From positions 1 to 63,316 of IMG/VR virus record IMGVR_UViG_3300020474_000010: DNA of 63,316 nucleotides. One strand, given 5' to 3'. The notes beneath the pieces are model-generated. The model did not search any database and had not been told where the DNA came from. It worked only from the letters and a program-made list of their open reading frames with translations. The DNA comes from a virus. The position numbers were made by a program, and so were the translations under genes. Positions within the stretch are counted from its first letter, which is position 1. Every line of letters starts with the position of its first letter. Shown here in pieces: positions 9,701 to 19,700 of the stretch.

Positions 9701-11856
9701 TCTACAATGGTTTCTCCCTCTTGGAATGTACCAGAAAGAGATTGACAGTAAATTTTATTACCAGAAGTTAAATATCCATTAGGAGATCCTTCGATAACAG
9801 CATATGCTCCACTTCTAGCTCCAGTAATATACTTACCAGTTTCAAATTGTCCTTGTGGAATTGTAGAATCAACAGTAAGTCTTGTTAAGAATGTTGGATT
9901 GAAATACGACATTTTGAAAGTCGCATTATATGCTGGGGTAGATCCAACTCTACCTTTAGATAAAATTCTATCTGAGTTTGGATCAAAACCAATACCTCTA
10001 GAAGCAAGAGAAATATTTTTTGGTTTTGCTAAACCAATTGTAGGAACAATAGATTCTTGATAACTAATAATATCTCCAAATAAATCTCCTGCAGTAGAAG
10101 ATTCTGCCCCACTCTCAGAGAAATATAATTGTGTTCTCTTGTTAGTATTAAATTCGCTATACTCTTTTAACAGTTCATCTACAACATCTCTTCTACCAAC
10201 AACAGTTAGTTCTAGGTAATTTCCTGATCCTAAGAAAGTATTACCATTAAATTTAGAAAATGCTAGAGTTGTTATTTGCTGAACATCATTGCTTTGAGAT
10301 GCTATTCTTAACCAGAAAGAACCGAATGTAGTTCCAATAGTAGTATCATCTATATCAGCATAAGTTTTACCAGTAGTACCAGAAGTAACACTTATAAGAA
10401 GAGTTTTGATTGCTTGATCTGCAGAAAACTCAGATGTTCTTCTAGAACGAGTTTGTTTATGTGCAGTAGTGGACTCTGTATCATTTGTACCAATAGATCC
10501 ATCACTAAATGTTTGATTTAATAATAGTGTTGGGTATGCGGTTAAATCTGCATCAAATGAATTTAACGGAATAGTATTATATGTGTTAGTGAGATAGAAA
10601 CTAGAAAGGTCACCATGCTTCAGTGTAATATTATCTCTTTCTAGAGACTCACGAGACTTATTGACAGTGAGATACTTACTTTCCTTATTGAGGATTTCAT
10701 ATCCCTTAATATATGCTTTACCAGTTCCAACAGAAAGAATCATCTTCTGTGCTGCTTCTGTTTCTGCTAGTCCATTTACTAAACCAGTCTCTTCATTCTT
10801 TTTGTAAATTCCTTTATTAGAACCAGACTGTATATACTCTCTTACTTCAGTATCAAATGGTTCTACAACATAATCACCAGACTCATCAAATGTTCTCCTT
10901 GCTAGAGTCTCTTCAATAATATTATAATCTGCCTGTACAATCTTTCTTTGAACAGATCCATTCTTAACAGAAATTAGTTGAATAAAATTACTGTCTGTTG
11001 TAGCATCTAAATCATATTTTGCTAGAGCTAGATCAACAGAAAGTCTATGTGCTCCAGGAGCACTAAAGTTAGCAAATCCTCTTGCTTGATCATATAATGT
11101 AGAATCTTCTTCAGGTGTAACTAAATCTTCTGTAATTTTAAAACCAACTTTTGCAGATGGTGAATTACTATATGAATCTAAAATTAAAAGTTCTGCGTTA
11201 TTGCGGACAAAATGTCCGTTTACAAAGTAAATACCTTCTTCTACCTTAACAGCAGATGCAAATCCCATTGCAGGACTTGTCTGTGATGTCTCTACGCCTG
11301 TATCAGGGTCCTTAAGAGTTACCGAGGTTGGTAAGACACTTCCGTCTGTTCCAACCACTAGAAGCGGCGTATTAACGCCATCTACAACTTCTAGAGTTTC
11401 ACCTTGACGGAAAGTAGATTCATTACTAGAGTTACCACTACTAGTATAGTTTACATAAACTGTATCTGCAGATGTTAAAGTTGAAAAACGTGTAGATACA
11501 ACAACACCCGTAACACCAGACGTTATGCCCTGAAGCGTCTGACCTACGAGTTGTGAAATATCATATTTTTTATAGACAATAGTATTCCCTTCCGCTACAG
11601 CAACTTCTGTAACAGATGATAACTTAACATAATCAAGTTTGTTATTTAATCCAACTTCTCCAGGAATTACTAAATCACCCTGTTTAAATTGACGTCTACC
11701 AAGAGACTCAATCTGATTTTGTAGGATGGATTGTAGTTGTGTTAATTCTCTAGCTTGGATTGAATATCCAGGACGGAAAAGAACTCTATAAAAGTTCTTC
11801 GCCGCATCGTAGTCATCGTAGTATGGGGATACGTTTAAATTCGTCTTTTGGGGCAT
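3703..11856 (-). CDS. giant virion protein with DUF4815-type N-terminus, 2717 aa
   Basis: The N-terminus (PQKTNLNVSPYYDDYDAAKN, then NFYRVLFRPGYSIQARELTQ) is what I recognise as the start of the DUF4815 family of T4-like cyanophage virion proteins. The long remainder is beta-rich and Ser/Thr/Gly-rich, with GxGY-type repeats (such as ISGSGYTSAPSIVING, about residues 1990-2010). It follows gp8, the place where T4 has gp9-gp12, so a baseplate-attached or short-fibre role is inferred. No catalytic motif seen. It ends overlapping the 68-residue coiled-coil gene. Confidence 0.85.
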   Translation of the reverse strand: MPQKTNLNVSPYYDDYDAAKNFYRVLFRPGYSIQARELTQLQSILQNQIESLGRRQFKQGDLVIPGEVGLNNKLDYVKLSSVTEVAVAEGNTIVYKKYDISQLVGQTLQGITSGVTGVVVSTRFSTLTSADTVYVNYTSSGNSSNESTFRQGETLEVVDGVNTPLLVVGTDGSVLPTSVTLKDPDTGVETSQTSPAMGFASAVKVEEGIYFVNGHFVRNNAELLILDSYSNSPSAKVGFKITEDLVTPEEDSTLYDQARGFANFSAPGAHRLSVDLALAKYDLDATTDSNFIQLISVKNGSVQRKIVQADYNIIEETLARRTFDESGDYVVEPFDTEVREYIQSGSNKGIYKKNEETGLVNGLAETEAAQKMILSVGTGKAYIKGYEILNKESKYLTVNKSRESLERDNITLKHGDLSSFYLTNTYNTIPLNSFDADLTAYPTLLLNQTFSDGSIGTNDTESTTAHKQTRSRRTSEFSADQAIKTLLISVTSGTTGKTYADIDDTTIGTTFGSFWLRIASQSNDVQQITTLAFSKFNGNTFLGSGNYLELTVVGRRDVVDELLKEYSEFNTNKRTQLYFSESGAESSTAGDLFGDIISYQESIVPTIGLAKPKNISLASRGIGFDPNSDRILSKGRVGSTPAYNATFKMSYFNPTFLTRLTVDSTIPQGQFETGKYITGARSGAYAVIEGSPNGYLTSGNKIYCQSLSGTFQEGETIVDEAGNSLRIAKENTVSHFVVDSRGINYGGLTAAVIDGVKYDPAIIKPNLDPSNGIYKLSIEDRGGVSVEYAQPPSVAITTTSTTFSSSNAAVIRAVLFQDVVLTYTPQNVKSMSSRFGVAPAGAQAPNLFTSDIEFTRSSYITSTNVTDFTFSGSQGNSFVECTGFGGDASKFLIQGDIVQFSDTNNNLVKAVVQQATKPEGVKKSRVYLDSLLPENVASTTVLRVRPKVDNVSKSSLIFPTGSKQIKSLVKGTDDTALKYYARKDFVLDSSTSGGQITFKAQLEFGTQKFVSFSEEHFLLTVLDKGNATSVETGDVVYVPTDAVSVAASTDTTTGLTAGSVTVTLSSTYFGSLSGGSTYPKLKLTATLEVTKARPRLKTVIRNKKVVITPAGDRVIPIRGQDQDASEINTISYSDVIKLNYIYEGSTTAPPQIDSAGTLISGTDVTNRYTFDDGQRDTFYDVSRIVLKPGFNNPTGQILISFDYFDHSSGDFCVVDSYIHEAGVTADEIPTFNSSVYGVTNLRDVIDFRPKVDTAATITGFQDQSNFARNIFNEFNGEGGVVTACPAADTNLQYTISFYQSQYLDRIDGLFLNKKGEFLVKEGNSSLNPSKPELVDDAIALAYLYIPAYTTTSKDVRTIPVDNKRYTMRDIGKLEKRVERLEYYTLLSVLEQQALNMQIKDASGFERFKSGFVVDNFETHKVGKVSSIDYKCSIDTKQSVLRSQAREDSIDLTEVNTKEDERVVAGYVRNGDVLTLPYSELTLLENPFATKKINPNPFVVIQYVGDASLDAPVDSWYENTDAPLITDNNTQLYTIFLAKDNVREAYSSIYNSYAVNWVGSDQNFFNINSLSEINSDAVTSSVQIANVGSSSNISPQNNETGKGIQTKVIGETAIASSLQQFARSKAIKFNVRRMKPNTRIYPFLEGRDISRWTNADLRYSGVAGNSLSTFGSAITTDDAGNASGLILIPNGYPPVQGSTWNNYIYNTQYDTNAEQLQFTVGEKTIRFTSSSTDQPKENVETFTEVKYYPTGVLPTSTSTVTSTLPANLKTNEGKQIVDTDTGSSKKPSPLTQTFKVENLDGGCFVTGIKLFFNKKDLKVPVRTYLTNTASGKPGKSIIPGTESTIAPETKLKVFISQDASIEIAETIIGSISGASGPVYKVFDRTGTEVLPGSADKIPLSADQVYTLVLSNNNGSNFSAGEVLTVPSLTLANNTNNTTISLTIARDSGKLVDLKVLATGTNYDTASMVIESPQLPGGTTATGSLGVSGGKIYNSEVSISGSGYTSAPSIVINGTGSGNAGASIQSVVDIDTPGVSMGVATNLSTDVQGSIGTVFNFEYPVYLQNNAEYAFVVETDSTEYEVWASEVGAVSGSGTVTPISGLGSVFRSQNVESWTEDLREDIKFTLMRAEFDNSRTASVLLTNDQLGFETMSLDPVSTSSEAFSSATLKKFRGNNKYVRVHHRDHGFEEGGKSYVFFKGVGDTGGVAASTINTNLFQVENVGVDSFNIVSPTEASSNDIGGGVAGLVSNNRKFEKLYADIGYLSFKETKISSSVKTTNIIPIDNGPVNYASYSQTGYEKTFIKQEHYFINQKVVASRVNELYNGLSNSLVYKLDLSSDISNLSPVIDLRTSSVKTISNRIESAVGTEKRYGRQNQLLEFYKIYEFAITGNSGTDIDVGQTVDSTTNTNTSEVAGLKGGSGKVLAWDTSTNTVTVQLRNSGQFKASEALTFSTQTSLTGVTITNSGATEVKPSFSINTTLNAYNLSQSSSIADDELYLDKISGNIVDWDAQSQVLTVFNDKEAINGDFTAAVTGGSAFTRNATPTSQLPDVFRVGDAVQYVNQASNTNDWWIVKTVGYTAGVEFVAENRSKNTSGVSKYITKEISLENPGTTIDVKLTANIREVSNIKVLYKIKESSSEQNFDDIEWAFFNITGIPDIDIEASAENEISGLFEKQDSYQQLPFSVSNLPEFTSFAVKVIMESDNPAYVPKVQDLRAVASF

Positions 11857-11879
11857 CGTAAACCAAACCTAACATGGAA

Positions 11880-13697
11880 TTAGAATTCAATTACTAGTTT
11901 AATATCCTCGATTTGATCAGATGCTCTAGTAATAAGCCTTCTGTTCTCTATGTATACGAGTTCTCCTGAGTTCGCTTTGATCTCAGGGTATGCTAAACCT
12001 GATGCAAAAGTAACTCCGTTGAGTGTTTGACTGTATGTACCATCAACTGTGACTGATACACTTGTACTACCGTCTGTAATAGGATTAGCACCACCAGCAA
12101 AATCTCTTACGATTCCACTATCAGTATGTGACTCAGGTGATTGGAAGTAACGAAGCACTCCAGCAGTAGCACTTTCTCTTTCCCAAGCAACTACAGTTCC
12201 TTTAGCAGTACCACCAGTTACAGTTTGACTGATTTGGTTATCGTTTCCAAAACTACTATCAGTAAGTCCTGTACCAGTAACTCTAACTGCATATGTACCA
12301 GTTAAAGTATTGGAAGTTGCAAATGAAGTAGAACCCCACTGAAGAGGATCTTTAACAAGACCAATTCTACGGAAATCATTACTTACAGGGAAGTCACCTT
12401 GTCCTTCATTATATGTTAAGCGGACATTAACCATAATGCGTTTAGCATTTAGTTCTTGTGCTAAATCAGCACCATGTCCACCTTGAGGAGGAATAATAAC
12501 TTCTACTGCTGCTTTAGCAGATCCAGCAATAGTCTCACTAGTAGCAAGAGTATTGTCCGCAAATAGACCGTAAGCATCTCCACCTGCACCAGTACCAGTA
12601 CCAGTTACAAGTGCTACACTAGCATAAGTGTATCCAGTTCCTGCTGTCTCTACAGTTGCAGATGTGATAGTACCAGTACCATCAGTCTCAATCTTTGCGA
12701 CTCCACCAGTTCCATCACCTAAGATAGGACCATAAAGTGCAGAAGCACCAGTTTTGTTAGCAGGAAGACCTGTTCCAGCGTCTTTAACAAATACAGTATC
12801 AATTGCACCATCAACTACTGCAGGACCAGCATATGCACCAACAGGCATAAAGTCACTGGATAAGAAATCCATAACTTGTGCAGTAGTCATAGTATAAAGA
12901 TACTTCCAAACGTAACCGTCAGCAGGACCTGTATAAACACCATTAGCATAGTTATTTGCTGTTGTAGGCATATTCTGTGCATTGTTAGCACCAGGAGCGA
13001 GGTCTTCTTTATTGTATAAACACTTGAAGACTTCATAGTTGGTGTTCATCACATACAATTTCGCTGCACCAAGACTATTAAAGTTATTAGTAGTTTGTTT
13101 TGCAGTACCACCAGTAGAAGGTGCAGCACTGTAATCTGGTTTGTACATATCGAACGTTGGGTTCAATGCTGTATTCCAGTTTAAACGAGGTATAACAGAA
13201 ATAACATTAGATGATTCAACTCTCTTAGCAGCAATAATTTCTTTGTAGATTCTAAACTTTTCTTCTTGGTTATCTAGAGGAGCAGGAGCACTGTTCTCGT
13301 CGGCTTTACGATATACTCCACATAGTGCCTCAGCACCAGTATCAGATCCAGATCCATATCCTTTTAATACGTTTCCTGGTGTTGGGTTAGCAGACACAGG
13401 GTTAGGCGAAGAAATTAATACGTAGTTAGGAAATACCTTTTCAATCGTAGCTTTGAAAGTGGTTGCTCCGTATGCAGTAGCGCCACTTGCGCCTGCGTCA
13501 TAGATCTCGTTACCTACTGCTAGTGCTGTAGCGTTACCCGAGTAGTATTCAAGAATACCATACCACGCATCAGAGCGTCCGACGAAGAAGTACATCCTCG
13601 TTCTTTCGGTTGATGTATCGCTGGGTCCCTCAGTTAGAGACTCCAAAAATTGTTGTGCGTTGAAAATGCGAAACTTTTCAGAAATGATTGCCGACAT
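11880..13697 (-). CDS. 8: baseplate wedge protein gp8-like, 605 aa
   Basis: The landmarks of T4 gp8 appear in order: KFRIFNAQQFLES, FFVGRSDAW, VIPRLNW, YVMNTNYEVFKCLYN, PADGYVWKYLY and a C-terminal ELVYIENRRLITRASDQIED. T4 gp8 is 334 residues; the extra length lies mostly in the middle (about residues 300-420), where GTGYT and GTGTG repeats occur. It would form part of the six wedges around the hub. A tandem late promoter (13739-13752) precedes it. Confidence 0.9.
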   Translation of the reverse strand: MSAIISEKFRIFNAQQFLESLTEGPSDTSTERTRMYFFVGRSDAWYGILEYYSGNATALAVGNEIYDAGASGATAYGATTFKATIEKVFPNYVLISSPNPVSANPTPGNVLKGYGSGSDTGAEALCGVYRKADENSAPAPLDNQEEKFRIYKEIIAAKRVESSNVISVIPRLNWNTALNPTFDMYKPDYSAAPSTGGTAKQTTNNFNSLGAAKLYVMNTNYEVFKCLYNKEDLAPGANNAQNMPTTANNYANGVYTGPADGYVWKYLYTMTTAQVMDFLSSDFMPVGAYAGPAVVDGAIDTVFVKDAGTGLPANKTGASALYGPILGDGTGGVAKIETDGTGTITSATVETAGTGYTYASVALVTGTGTGAGGDAYGLFADNTLATSETIAGSAKAAVEVIIPPQGGHGADLAQELNAKRIMVNVRLTYNEGQGDFPVSNDFRRIGLVKDPLQWGSTSFATSNTLTGTYAVRVTGTGLTDSSFGNDNQISQTVTGGTAKGTVVAWERESATAGVLRYFQSPESHTDSGIVRDFAGGANPITDGSTSVSVTVDGTYSQTLNGVTFASGLAYPEIKANSGELVYIENRRLITRASDQIEDIKLVIEF

Positions 13698-13738
13698 AAT
13701 TGTACGTAAGAATTGCTACGAAAGGATTGAATCCAAGT

Positions 13739-13752
13739 TATTTATATTTATA
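13739..13752 (-). promoter_or_regulatory. tandem overlapping late promoters
   Basis: The minus strand reads TATAAATATAAATA: two exact TATAAATA cores overlapping by two bases, about 42 bases before the gp8 ATG. The first core covers the stop codon of the upstream 3,160-residue gene. Confidence 0.8.
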
Positions 13753-16700
13753 CCAGTCTAATTACACTACTTGCGGTAACTGTTCCACCTGTTGTAGGTT
13801 GGGTTGTACTACTGCTAGTATAATCAATGACGAAACGATCAGACAGTTTAGAACTATATTCTAGTTGATATAGACCTACCTGAATGATACCAGATGCAGG
13901 GAAACCACTAGTGGTTGCAAAGACATTCGGATCTGCTGCTGTATAATCAACATCCAAGACGGAAGCATTATAAACGTTTGCGGCAGCTACGCTTCCCATA
14001 CTAATTGCAGGGGGAGTGAAGGTTGGAAGATGTACTGTGGTCGCGGAACTTGTGGAGATTCCTTGAGTTAAAGTAATCTGTTTGATGTTATTTAACAACG
14101 TTACACTACCAGTTGCTAGAGTAGAAGTCTGTGGAGGTCTCTGTGTGGTGAGAGTCACAGCATGAGTCGTTGTTATAGCAGATGCATCTCTATGTAGAGA
14201 CTTTGTGAGTAAAACCTCGCGGAGTGAATTATAAGGACTTGATAATACTTCAGTCTGTTCAATTCTCTCATGCTTAAGTTCATCTACTACAACAGCAGAG
14301 GAAGCAAATGTTGCGAGTGCAGCAGGAGCAAGTCTATTGATCGTTTTCTGATACTTAGTATCAAACTGACGATGCTTCTTAATAATATTGTATCCACGAG
14401 TTATATTAACCTTAGGAGCAGTAGTATATCCACTACCACCTTGAGTCAAGATAACATCAATCACATCACCTCCCTCACAAATAACTTCTGCTTTTGCTCC
14501 ACCACCTGCTTGATCAACACTCTCAAACACCAACTGTGGTGCAATAGAGTAACCAGATGCAGTTGGGTTTTTAGTAATGTCTCTCTGATTCCAAGTCAAT
14601 GAAGTAACAACACCACCAACGATGTTTGCTACTACATCTAATCCTTCACCAGAAGTAACTCCATTATAGTTAGAAACAGATACAATACCAACAACATCAG
14701 AAAGTTGAGTGTTTGGATTGTACGCCAAACTTGCAAGTTCGTTTGGTACGTTTTTAACTATTCTATATTCTTCTTCACCATCAATCTGAATCCTGTCTCC
14801 AGGCTCTAGATCTTGGATGGTAGGCTTATCATGATGATATAACCAAGAAGCAGTGTTTTTTCTAAGATATCGTCTGTCATCTCTATCGTTGTATGTAATT
14901 GTTGCAGTTGCGCTAGACAAGTCAAGCAAATCAAATGCTCCACCAAAATCTAACCCCTTAGAAATTCTCAACGGTTCCGTCAAGTCAATCTCAGGGTTCA
15001 TACTAGTGAGCATTACAAACTTCCATCCAGTAGATGTTGTTTCCCAATATTTAACCTCACCAATAGTCTTAGTTATCACATTTGGTTGTCCTATGTTGAA
15101 CTTCTGATATACAGGAGCATTGTCCCTACCATTAATAAGTGATACAAATGTACTATATTGATCGGTACCAGTAATAGAAACAGTAACTTCATTATAGAAT
15201 GAATCAGTATCAACATTAAATGCATCGAGTAATTGATCTTGATTATCTCCAACTAATAACATCATATCAACACTTTGTCCTGCTCTTGGACCTTTAGAGA
15301 ATGTAATACTAGATTCATTAATACTGTATGCTTTTTCTCTCTCTTGTAAGACACCATCAACAAATACTAAAAGGAATCTATCATCATCAACAACAACAGC
15401 ATCTTTAGTCTCTTCATCTTTCATAATAAATGGTCCTCGTGCTTTACCATTAAGATTATTCTCATCAATTTGTAGACGTAAATATCTTCCAACATTATGT
15501 GCATAGAATTTCTCAACTGCTAGAGGTTCCTGTACAGTTAAAGTGTTTAGTTCTTGTTCCCACTTAGGTGCTTCTGCAAAAACAATTCTATCTGGATCTG
15601 ATCCATCTACTCTCTTGATGCTATAAGCATTAACTCTTGGGAAAGTATCATCATATTTTGCGTTTTGGAATACGCCATTAATAACTACAAATAAATCTTC
15701 TTTTGCAGATGTATTAACAATAGTATTATCATTGTAATACAATTCAAATTCAACGTTTTCTCCATTGAAATAATCAGGTAGAGATTTAGTAGCAGTACCA
15801 CCATTCAATACTGTCTCTATGTTAGAATATAAAGAGTCAAGTGCAGACTGAACATCACTACATTCTGCAAACAACCCAGGACCACCATCATAGTTGCCTG
15901 GAAGGATATTAAGATTAGAGAATGTTCTAGAAGTTGCCCAGTTACCAGTTCTCTGATTATTGTCTGGAGTCTTCTCAATAATATAAGGACCTTTGAGTAA
16001 TATCTCTTCTACAATATCAATGTAAGACTTAAGAGACTGCTCAACGTCAGCACACTGTGCTGCAAAAGATCCATTTGGATCGGGTAGTACAGTTGTATCA
16101 GTAAATGGTACAAATATAGTATGTTGACCTGTAGGTAGGTTCTGTCTCATAGCGAGAACCATGAGATCAGTTGCATACTTATATGCTGCAATACTTTCTG
16201 CCTTTTCAGATGAGATGTATGCTAGTTGACTCTTCTTAAAGTAAAACTCAGCAAAATCTACAACCTTAAAGTTTCCACCATATCTTAGATGATATACGAA
16301 TGCATCAACTAAGATACCAGTGTCTCTAACACACTTATCTTCATCAGGAATAGAAAGATTAGGATAAGTTTGTTTTGTCCACCCAATAGTTTCTTCTGTA
16401 ATATAAGATCTATTCTTCTCAATCAAACGTGCAGCATCCATATAGGTACCGTTATTGATTCTACTGAATGAGAATGTTACCTGATTAATGTTATTAACAG
16501 TATTGTAGATTGTAACAGTAGATCCAACACCAACATTTAATGTACCAGTATTGGTAACTTGAGTTGGACCATAGTTAGTTTGACCTGTAGTGGTGACTAC
16601 AGTACTAATAGTTTGTCCACTGTAATTAGAGTTTGCTGACCTACTGACTCTAACTTGATTACCAGATAAAATTTCTGTAATAATTGTTGGTTGATCAAAC

Positions 16701-19700
16701 TGACCACCACTAGAAACATTCATTCCTATACAGATACCTAACATAGAAGGTAATGTAATAACATCTGATCCAGGTGTTACTGTGCAATTTTGTAATGAGA
16801 TGTCCCAATTACGCATTGCTGCAACACATAGATTCATTGTATACTTGTAAGTTGCTAGACTCTCTGTTAGTTGTGCATTGATATATGCTAGAGCACCATT
16901 ATTATAATAAGACTCTGCTGCCTCTACAGTTTTTTGGTTTCCACCGTATCTCAAATCATGCTCAAATGAGTCTACAATGAGACCAATGTCTCTAACACAC
17001 TTAGTTTCTAAAGTATTCCATGATACTGATGGGTAAGTTGCTTTTGCATATCCAATTGCTTCTTCTTGAATGAATGCTCTATTAAATCTTAGTTGATTAG
17101 CAGCATCAATCCAAGTTCCTTCTTTCTGGAAGATCTGACGTACCTTCTTTAGATATTGTCCATTCTTAGCAGCGTCTTTATATTCAAATTGTCTACCAAT
17201 AAATTTTTGAGCAGGAATAGTTGCATTGTTTTCAGTGCGTGGACCAAGTGGTGCTTTAGCAAAACGAAGTGTATCACCTGATATAGTGTATGCAACTTCA
17301 GGTTCCTGAAGAACACCATCTAAGGTAATAGTCAACGCCATTGCATTATAAGGAGAAACTGATTGACCAGTCTTCTTATCTTTGATTACAAAGTCTCTAG
17401 TTCCTCGTTGTAATCCCATAAAATCAAAGATACCATCAAATGCTGGTTCTAATATAATTTCTTTAGCAGTTAGTCCCCTTGCATCGAATGCTTGTTCAAC
17501 AACAGAACCAGCACCACGAAGAATATTAATGTCTTTGTTAAGATTGATAGTATTAACTATCTGTCTAGTAGTATTAGTAACACTTGTATTGTTCTCATTT
17601 TCATTCCATAGATTAAGTTGTGATACTTGACCAGTGTTAGTATTATCATTAATACGAACAGATGCACTTATATCAAGATTCAATTCACCAAACATCTTAA
17701 ATCCTGCTGGGTGAACAGAATCTTTAATTAGATCTCTCCAATTATTAATACCAGTTGTAGATTCAATAACATATGAATAGTCTTGATAGAAATTATTATC
17801 TGCAACTTTATGAGTCTTAACACCAACCTTACCTTTATCAGAACCAAACTTACCTAAGTTATCGAAATATGAACGTGTGTCAACTGTGAATTCTGTTTCA
17901 AGTATGTCGTCGATGGCACCTATACTACCACTAGAAACACCAGTGATAGCAGCGCCTTTGACGAATTCACCTGTTAAAATTTTGACCTTGAGAACGTTTG
18001 AACCTTTTCTCCACCCTTTGTTAGAAACAATACCTGTTGTAGATCCTTGTGTGATTTGCTCACCTGATAGGAAGTCATCAGTAGTATTTAAAATTAATGC
18101 AATACTAGAAGAATGTCTTCTCTGTAAAGAAGAATCATTCCAAAGACCTGATCCACTAAATTCAATTTCTACATTTTTAGTAACACCAATAGAATTTGAT
18201 TTTGCATATACACGAAGATCACTCTCAATAACTTTTAATGTTGGTTTGTAAGTATAATTTTTACCTTTATTTGTAACAACAACATTAGCGAGACCATTTG
18301 CTGATGTTTTTAAAATATCAAATACTACCTCAGCACCGTCACCATCAGTAACAATAACTTTTGGTATAGAATAATTTCTACCAATAGTATTGATAGTAAC
18401 TCCAGCAATATTTTTGTTTACAGAATCCCATTGTGCTGTTACATGTGCTTCATCTAATGCTCTCATAGCAGCACCAAGAACTGCTGGAACTTTCTTGTAT
18501 CCAGTTCCTAAATTAGCAACAGAAACTTCAGCAACCTCACCAACTGCGTTTACACCAGATGTGGTGTATGATATACTTCCTGTACCATACCATCTAGGCA
18601 AAGTATCCATTGAGTATACAAATTGTGTAGGTGTAACAAATACAACTTCATGTTGACCTTGTAGAGGATCTTGTACAATCTCTACATAGTTGTCTTCATC
18701 TCTAATTACACTAGTAGGACCAATTCTAATAGACTGTACACCAGCAGATGTTGTAGTAACAATAGACTTATAATAATATCTTTGATATAACTGTTCTTTT
18801 CTATCTGTTAAAGTTCCTGCTAGATTGACTGTTCCTAATCTAGGACCATATCCAAACTTAGCGTATAGACATGCGTTTGCAGTACCTGGAGTTCCTTGTC
18901 TAACGAGTTCTGGAGCAATAATATTATCAGACTTACTTGGAGAGATTAAAAACTCAGAATGTACGTTTGTAAAATGACTTAAATCAAACTTATACTGATA
19001 ATGATCTTGGAACTGAATATTAGGAGAGATCTGATAAGGTCCATTTGCATTTTCAGAAATCTTTGTAACTATAATGTAATCAGATACTTGTTCTAGTTTT
19101 ACTAGTTTTTTAGGAACACTAGTATCAAAGAAACTAGCACCTAGACCAACTTTATAATCATCATATGTTCCAGTAGTAAAGAAGTTTTGATTATGCTCAA
19201 CAACTAGTTTACCATTGCTGTAAGATACAACAACAGGATCTAATGTACTATTACCAGTAATAGGAATACTGTCTCCTACAGTAAATCTGTAATCAGGAAC
19301 ATTTAGAGATACATCTACATTATGATAATGATCTTGTGCAGTTGTTCCTTTTTGTCCTCTGGTTACTACTAATTGTTTTGTTGTCTCTCTAACATCAGTA
19401 ACTTGTAATATTTCATCACCAATACTGAGATAATCGTTATCTGCAATATTAGATACGTCAAGTACAGTTAAAAGATTCTCTCCAGCACCAAAACCAATAT
19501 GCTCTATTCTAATCTGAACATCTTGAGAATCTGCAGGAGCACTACCACTCTTAGATAGAGCAACATCAGGCACTGAAAGAATGTCTCCTAGTTTATAACC
19601 AGTTCCTTTATCAACTAGTACAATTGTACTAACTTTACCATCTGAATTTGTAGTGATGTTTGCTGTTGCACCAGTTCCAGATCCACCAGACAGTGCTACT

